Part shown: piece after piece, positions 59,463-64,000 of the stretch
Numbering within the stretch: position 1 is the stretch's first letter
Layout of the letters: every line of letters begins with the position of its first letter
Source: Dehalococcoidia bacterium
GTDB lineage: Bacteria > Chloroflexota > Dehalococcoidia > Bin125
Assembly: GCA_022826965.1 (NCBI GenBank)
Contig: JAJDTU010000009.1
Location: 1 to 64,000, forward strand
DNA: 64,000 bases
Reading direction: 5' to 3'
The notes under the pieces: generated by a model
Seen by the model: the letters and a program-made list of their open reading frames with translations, nothing else
The model's database searches: none
Told to the model about the DNA's origin: nothing
Translations under genes and position numbers: made by a program

Positions 59463-60673
59463 TGCGGATCTCCTTCATCCAGCGAGACAACGCCATCCCC
59501 GGCTAATCCGTCGATCTCTTCCGCCGACCGCCCAATCAGTTCCAACGCCTCCCGCGTGTGCTCGCCGATCGCCGACGCTCCCCGCTTGAGCTTGATCGGT
59601 GTCCTGGAGAGGTGCACAGGAGAGCCCGAAACCTTGATCGTCTTCTGACTCTTGGCCACCGGTAACTCCGCGATCATCCCCCGCGCCGCGATGTGCGGAT
59701 CGTTGATGATTTCGGGGAGCGTGTTCATCGGGGCTGCGATGCAGACGCCCTCGAGCTCCGCCTCCCACTCGGCGGTGGTTCGTTTCTTGAACGCCTCATA
59801 CAGGATCGGTTCGAGCTCGGCGTGGTGCTCGGTACGGTCCGGGTTGGTCTGGAAGCGCTCGTCGTGGAGCAAGTCGTCGCGCTCAATCTTGGCGCAGAAG
59901 AGCTGCCAGTCCTTCACTCCGGCGATGACCATCCAGCCGTCGGCGGTCGGAAACGCCTGGAATGGGGTGACGAGCGGGTGGCGGGTGCCGATCGGGCCGG
60001 GGACCTCGTCGGTGTTGGCGGCTCGGACGACGGCATTTTCCAGCAGGGCCACCTGAGCGTCGAGCATGGCCACATCGACGTGCTGACCGAGGCCGGAGGA
60101 CTGGCGCTCGTGCATGGCGGCCAACACGCCGATGGCGGTGTACATGCCGCCGGCCATGTCGCCAATCGAGTAGCCGGGCCGCGCCGGCGGACCCCCGGGA
60201 TGACCGGTGATGCTCATCACGCCGCCCATGCCCTGGACGATCACGTCAACCGCCGGCCGGTGCTGGTACGGCCCGCTGTGCCCGAAGCCCGAGGTGGACG
60301 CGTAGATCAACCGCGGATTGACGGCCGAGAGGTCGTCGTAGCCCAGTCCGAGCCGCTGCATCGCGCCGGGACGGAAGTTCTCGGTCAACACGTCGATGCC
60401 GCCCGACGCAGGGTCGATCAGGTCCTTCACGATCTGCACGGCCTCCGGATGCTTGAGGTCGAGCGTGACCGACTTCTTGCCCCGGTTGACGCTGAAGAAG
60501 TAGGTCGAGACACCGTGGACGTAGGGTCCGGCGCCGCGGTGGCGCTCGTTCGTATCGACGTGCTCGACCTTGTAGACATCCGCGCCGAGGTCGGTGAGGA
60601 TCATCGAGCCATAAGGACCGGCGAGAGCCCAGGTGAAGTCGAGGATGCGGAGGCCGTCGAGCGGTCCGGGCAT
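59459..60673 (-). CDS. CaiB/BaiF family (class III) CoA-transferase
   Basis: A 404-residue class III CoA-transferase. It opens LDGLRILDFTWALAGPYGSM, then ADVYKVEHVDTNERHRGAGP and VTLDLKHPEAVQIVKDLIDP. The catalytic Asp is in PARPGYSIGDMAGGMYTAIG. Its stop and the start of the lyase-like gene overlap (ATGA), so the two are co-translated: this enzyme probably activates an acid, or passes CoA to one, that the lyase-like protein then handles. Confidence 0.92.
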   Translation of the reverse strand: MPGPLDGLRILDFTWALAGPYGSMILTDLGADVYKVEHVDTNERHRGAGPYVHGVSTYFFSVNRGKKSVTLDLKHPEAVQIVKDLIDPASGGIDVLTENFRPGAMQRLGLGYDDLSAVNPRLIYASTSGFGHSGPYQHRPAVDVIVQGMGGVMSITGHPGGPPARPGYSIGDMAGGMYTAIGVLAAMHERQSSGLGQHVDVAMLDAQVALLENAVVRAANTDEVPGPIGTRHPLVTPFQAFPTADGWMVIAGVKDWQLFCAKIERDDLLHDERFQTNPDRTEHHAELEPILYEAFKKRTTAEWEAELEGVCIAAPMNTLPEIINDPHIAARGMIAELPVAKSQKTIKVSGSPVHLSRTPIKLKRGASAIGEHTREALELIGRSAEEIDGLAGDGVVSLDEGDPQ

Positions 60674-60676
60674 GCG

Positions 60677-61237
60677 CTACTCCATTTCGAGGCCGGGAGT
60701 GCCGGGTTCGAGCTGGACGCCGAGGGTGTTGAGGGCCATCGAGACGAGGTTGTACTGTCCGGCGGCAAAGACGACATCCATCATCTGCTTCGTGTCGTAC
60801 CGCTCGGCCAGTGCATTCCACGTTTCGTCGCTGAGGAACGCGTCGGCGTGGAGCTCGTCGGCGGCTCGCAGCAACGCTGACTCATGCGAGGTCCAGGCAT
60901 CGTGATCCGGCCCCGCTTTGACCCGCTCGACCTCCTCCAGCGTCAGCCCGGCCTGCTGACCGATCCGACGGTGCTGACCGAACTCGTAGCCCGACCGGCA
61001 GTTCCAGCCCATGCGCAGGATGATCAATTCGCGCTCGCGCTCGGGCAGCGAGGAGCCGCCGAGGACATGCCGGGCGAAGTAGCCCCAGGCCGACGAAAGC
61101 TCGGGATAGTGAGCGAGCGTCCTGGTGATGTTGAGCACCGGCCCGCCCCGCGCTTCGGCCCGTTCGAGCTGCGCCTTCGATTCCCCCTCCGCTGTCTCGA
61201 CCGTCAACGGCTGCAGCCGTGGTTCCGAGAGCCGCAT
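60677..61237 (-). CDS. Carboxymuconolactone decarboxylase/AhpD-like protein
   Basis: A 186-residue protein of the CMD/AhpD alpha-helical family. RELIILRMGWNCRSGYEFGQ carries a Cys in the position of the AhpD active site; the second Cys of the AhpD CxxC motif is replaced by Tyr (CRSGY), so peroxidase reduction of the AhpD kind is unlikely. AGLTLEEVERVKAG follows. It heads the CaiB and lyase-like genes on the same strand, four bases apart, and is probably part of their pathway. Confidence 0.85.
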   Translation of the reverse strand: MRLSEPRLQPLTVETAEGESKAQLERAEARGGPVLNITRTLAHYPELSSAWGYFARHVLGGSSLPERERELIILRMGWNCRSGYEFGQHRRIGQQAGLTLEEVERVKAGPDHDAWTSHESALLRAADELHADAFLSDETWNALAERYDTKQMMDVVFAAGQYNLVSMALNTLGVQLEPGTPGLEME

Positions 61238-61301
61238 GTCGTCCCCCCCGATCTGTCGCTCAAACTTCGCTCAAGCGAGGGCAGGATAGAACGAATGAGG
61301 G

Positions 61302-62417
61302 TCAGAGAACCGATCCCAGCCGCTCCGTCAGCGTGTCGAGCTGATCGGCGCGGGGGATCGAGATGCGCAGATGCGAGGTCAGCAGCGGGTCACGGTAGGT
61401 GCGAGTGAACACGCCGACGCCGGCCAGCCGATCGTGGAGCTCCTGGCCGGTTCCGATGCCCGGATCGACACCGACCAGGATGAAGTTGGAATCGGAGGGC
61501 AACGGAGAGAGACCCTCGATTTCGAGCAACGCGTCGTAGAGATCGTTTCGAGTCCGGCGGACCGATTCAATCTGCTCAGAGATTTCGTCGGCGCATTCGA
61601 CCGCAGCAATCCCGGCGACCTCCGCCGCCTGATTGATGTTGTAGGGCTGCTTGACCTTGATCAGGTCCGCAACCAGATCAGGATGGGCCAGCGCGTAACC
61701 GAGCCGCAGTCCGGCGATCCCGGCCCACTTGCTGAACGTGCGCATGATGATCAAGCCGGAGTACTCGTTAAGCAATTCCTGCGCCGATGCATCAAACCCC
61801 GCGAACTCGATGTAGGCCTCGTCGAGCATGACCGTGGCGCCCCGAGCGAGCATCTCGCAGAGCACGTCTCCTGGGACAAGATCGCCGGACGGGTTGTTGG
61901 GCGAGGTGAGCACGACGACGCCCGCTGCCCCTACATCGTCGACCACCGTCAGCAACGCTTCACGGTCCAGCGCGAAGCCGTCGCCCCTGACCACTTCGAT
62001 CAGCTTGAGTTCATTCACATCGGCGAGGAATGGATACATGCCGAACGATGGCGGGCAGGACACGATCGACGCACCCGGCTGAAGCAACGCCCGCAGTGTG
62101 AGGTCGAGCAACTCGTCGGCCCCCGCGCCAGCGACGATCATCGACGGGTCGAGACCGGTGTAATGCGAAAGCGCAGCGCGCAACTCGGTCTGATTTGGAT
62201 CGGGATAGATCGAGCCGAAATGCGGGTCTGCGAGAGCGTCTGACAGCGCCGCTCTCACCTTCGGATGCATCCCGTAGGGATTCTCATTGGCGTCCAGCTT
62301 GAGGCAGTCTTCTGGATCGAGACCGGCCCGGCGGGCCCGCTCGGCCAACGGGACGACCGGTGCATATCCAGGCAGTTGCGCGAGATGTCGGCGAACCTGC
62401 GGAGGCTGGGACGTCAT
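61302..62417 (-). CDS. hisC: Histidinol-phosphate aminotransferase
   Basis: A 371-residue class II PLP aminotransferase. It has DPEDCLKLDANENPYGMHPK, YPDPNQTELRAALSHYTGL, VVVLTSPNNPSGDLVPGD, and the Schiff-base Lys in MRTFSKWAGIAGLRLGYALA. The initial ATG overlaps the hisD stop (ATGA). It forms a histidine operon with hisD; hisB lies a few genes away on the same strand. Confidence 0.93.
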   Translation of the reverse strand: MTSQPPQVRRHLAQLPGYAPVVPLAERARRAGLDPEDCLKLDANENPYGMHPKVRAALSDALADPHFGSIYPDPNQTELRAALSHYTGLDPSMIVAGAGADELLDLTLRALLQPGASIVSCPPSFGMYPFLADVNELKLIEVVRGDGFALDREALLTVVDDVGAAGVVVLTSPNNPSGDLVPGDVLCEMLARGATVMLDEAYIEFAGFDASAQELLNEYSGLIIMRTFSKWAGIAGLRLGYALAHPDLVADLIKVKQPYNINQAAEVAGIAAVECADEISEQIESVRRTRNDLYDALLEIEGLSPLPSDSNFILVGVDPGIGTGQELHDRLAGVGVFTRTYRDPLLTSHLRISIPRADQLDTLTERLGSVL

Positions 62418-63775
62418 CGATCGCGCCGGCGGCGTTCCAGCGAGCGCGCGTGCGCGTCGAGTTTCTCCGCGTGCGCGATCAGCTCGGCGTCGGCTGAGAC
62501 TTCGTCCAACAGTTCATCGCTGACCTGCACGACGGTCGTGATCTTCATGAACTCGCCGACATTGAGCGCCGAGGCGAACCGCGCCGACCCGCCGGTCGGC
62601 ATCACATGGGAGGGCCCGGCAACGTAGTCGCCCAGCGCCTCCGGCGACGCTTCGCCGACGAACAGCCCACCGGCGTTGCGGACTTCGCCAATGCGTTGGT
62701 CCGCGTTCTCGACGACCAACGCCATATGTTCGGGCGCGTAGTCATTGGCGATCGCGAGCGCCTCGTCCAGGTCCGCGACGAAGGCGAGTCCACCGCGGTT
62801 ACAGAGCGCATTGAGTGCAATCGCTCGTCGCGGGAGATCCGTCGTTTGCTCCAGCAGCTCATCCACCACCGACTCGGCCAGGGTCTCGCTGGTGGCGATC
62901 AGAATCGGCGCGGCGAAGTCGTCGTGTTCGGCCTGGGCGAGGAGGTCGGCAGCGACGAGCTCCGGATTGGCGGTCTCGTCAGCGACGATCAGCGTCTCCG
63001 TCGGACCGTAGATCGCGTCGATGCCGACCACGCCATAGAGGCGTCGTTTCGCCGCCGTGACGAAGCGGTTGCCCGGGCCGAAGATCTTGTCGACCGCGCC
63101 GATCGACTCGGTGCCGTAGGCGAGCGCGGCGATCGCCTGCGCGCCGCCGACCTTGTACACGGTCTGGACACCGGCGATCTCGGCGGCGACGAGCTTGAGC
63201 GCGTGGACCTTCGCGGATCCGTCCTCGCTCGGTACCGCTGGAGAGGCGATCACCACCTCCGGCACGCCGGCGACCTGCGCCGGGATCGCCGTGTGCAACA
63301 CGCTTGACGGATACACGGCGGAGGTGCCGGGAACGTAGAGTCCGACTCTTGCCAGGGGCCGAACCAGTTGGCCCAGCCCGTCGGCTGTGAACGACCTGGC
63401 CGCATGCTCAAGTTGCGTTTCGTGATAACGACGGACTCGATCGGCCGCGTGCTGAAGGGCGGAAACCAACTCGGCCGAGACCCCACCCCTCGCCTCGGCA
63501 AACTCCTGATCGCTCACGACCAACGAGTCGGGCGCGGCGCCATCGATCGCCGCTGAGATCTCGCGAACGGCCGCGTCGCCGCCGTTCCGCACGCGCTCGA
63601 TGATTCGGCGCACCGCCTCTTCGAAGTCCGGCTCGTCGTCGAACAGCCGGCGGAGGATCTGTCGCTCGATCTCGCTCAACTCGTCGTCATCGGGACGGCG
63701 GCGCGAGAGGAGCTGTTCTCGGGCAGCCTCCGCGCCGCGCCAGATCGGGATATCGATGTCGGTCGCGCTGACCAT
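62414..63775 (-). CDS. hisD: Histidinol dehydrogenase
   Basis: A 453-residue zinc enzyme that oxidises L-histidinol to histidine in two steps. The ATG at 63775 overlaps the stop of the upstream gene (TGATG) and gives MVSATDIDIPIW; a GTG-less ATG at 63793 is less likely. It has VGLYVPGTSAVYPSSVLHTA, the NAD-side PGNRFVTAAKRRLYG, AEHDDFAAPILIATS, and YAPEHMALVVE and LFVGEASPEALGDYVAGPSH with the zinc and catalytic residues. Confidence 0.95.
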   Translation of the reverse strand: MVSATDIDIPIWRGAEAAREQLLSRRRPDDDELSEIERQILRRLFDDEPDFEEAVRRIIERVRNGGDAAVREISAAIDGAAPDSLVVSDQEFAEARGGVSAELVSALQHAADRVRRYHETQLEHAARSFTADGLGQLVRPLARVGLYVPGTSAVYPSSVLHTAIPAQVAGVPEVVIASPAVPSEDGSAKVHALKLVAAEIAGVQTVYKVGGAQAIAALAYGTESIGAVDKIFGPGNRFVTAAKRRLYGVVGIDAIYGPTETLIVADETANPELVAADLLAQAEHDDFAAPILIATSETLAESVVDELLEQTTDLPRRAIALNALCNRGGLAFVADLDEALAIANDYAPEHMALVVENADQRIGEVRNAGGLFVGEASPEALGDYVAGPSHVMPTGGSARFASALNVGEFMKITTVVQVSDELLDEVSADAELIAHAEKLDAHARSLERRRRDR

Positions 63776-64000
63776 CAGGCGGCGCCCAACCATTCGCGCA
63801 GGACCATCGTCGTGCGTTCCGCCGTGGACTCGAAGAACCCGTCAAGCGCCGCCTGGTCGACCCGCGAAAGCGTGTCGTCGAGCAATGCGGGGATGGTTTC
63901 CATGAACTCTCGCAGGCCGGCTTCGCTCTCGATGCCAGCGCTCTTCAGGTGTCGCGAGGCAATGAACGAGAAGCGCTCCCAATCTGGCGGATGCTCGGTC
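63775..64000 (-). CDS. C-terminal part of an unidentified protein upstream of hisD
   Basis: The frame enters from the right edge and ends at a TGA (63775-63777) that overlaps the hisD start. About 74 residues are visible: helix-rich and charged, with WERFSFIASRHLKSAGIESE, FMETIPALLDDTL and VLREWLGAA near the end. I do not recognise the family. Tight coupling to hisD implies the same operon, but no histidine enzyme matches this end. Confidence 0.6.
   Translation of the reverse strand, partial: TEHPPDWERFSFIASRHLKSAGIESEAGLREFMETIPALLDDTLSRVDQAALDGFFESTAERTTMVLREWLGAA

Overview
The window is a 64 kb piece of a GC-rich bacterial chromosome with dense genes, short spacers and many 1-4 nt gene overlaps. 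Gene content points to a free-living or host-associated heterotroph: three CaiB/BaiF CoA-transferases, three crotonases, two paired short-chain dehydrogenases, MCT/OFA-type MFS carriers, a class II deacetylase-like amidohydrolase, a CocE-type hydrolase, a NIPSNAP protein, and LL-diaminopimelate aminotransferase for lysine. This mix is familiar from Chloroflexota, especially Dehalococcoidia/SAR202-like lineages. That placement is an inference from gene content, and no rRNA is present to confirm it.

Region 1 (1-10.1 kb) is accessory and decayed. It holds a partial carboxypeptidase-regulatory-like protein, an Rdx/SelW-like thioredoxin-fold protein, a NYN-domain protein, and a large secreted protein interrupted by an apparent frameshift at a T6 run and an in-frame amber codon. 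An IS630-type transposase remnant follows, then a small membrane protein and an M23-type peptidase. The peptidase is flanked by two truncated copies of one class III aminotransferase gene. A tRNA-CAU at 10.2 kb marks the edge of this region.

Region 2 (10.3-28.8 kb) carries a DUF192 lipoprotein, glpK-glpD, a copper-type P1B ATPase, an ATP-grasp enzyme, an MFS carrier, the deacetylase-like gene, a B12-binding/radical SAM gene, an NfuA-like Fe-S carrier, and a run of small catabolic and redox enzymes. The radical SAM gene is the most striking feature. Its apparent stop is a TGA that reads as selenocysteine in a Cys-Sec-Ala-Glu-Pro tail. A 9-bp hairpin follows the TGA immediately, and the extended frame ends on a CTAG that also holds the stop codon of the convergent neighbour.

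Region 3 (28.9-40.3 kb) contains crotonases, SDRs, MFS, a PTPS/QueD-like protein, a flavodoxin-fold protein, a DnaJ-domain protein, an alpha/beta hydrolase, an SPL-type radical SAM protein and two CaiB proteins. Two tandem gene duplications (SDR pair, crotonase pair) lie here.

Region 4 (40.7-64 kb) is core metabolism. It has hflX, then a long leftward cluster (tsaC-like, rpiB, pgk, tpiA, miaA, dapF, GNAT, dapL). A rightward purine cluster follows (guaA, purD, purB, purC, purS), interrupted by a MNT/HEPN toxin-antitoxin pair and several families of palindromic repeats. Histidine genes (hisB, hisC, hisD) are interleaved with a ferritin-like gene and a CaiB / PEP-mutase-like / AhpD-like group. 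No CRISPR array, rRNA or intact insertion sequence was seen.
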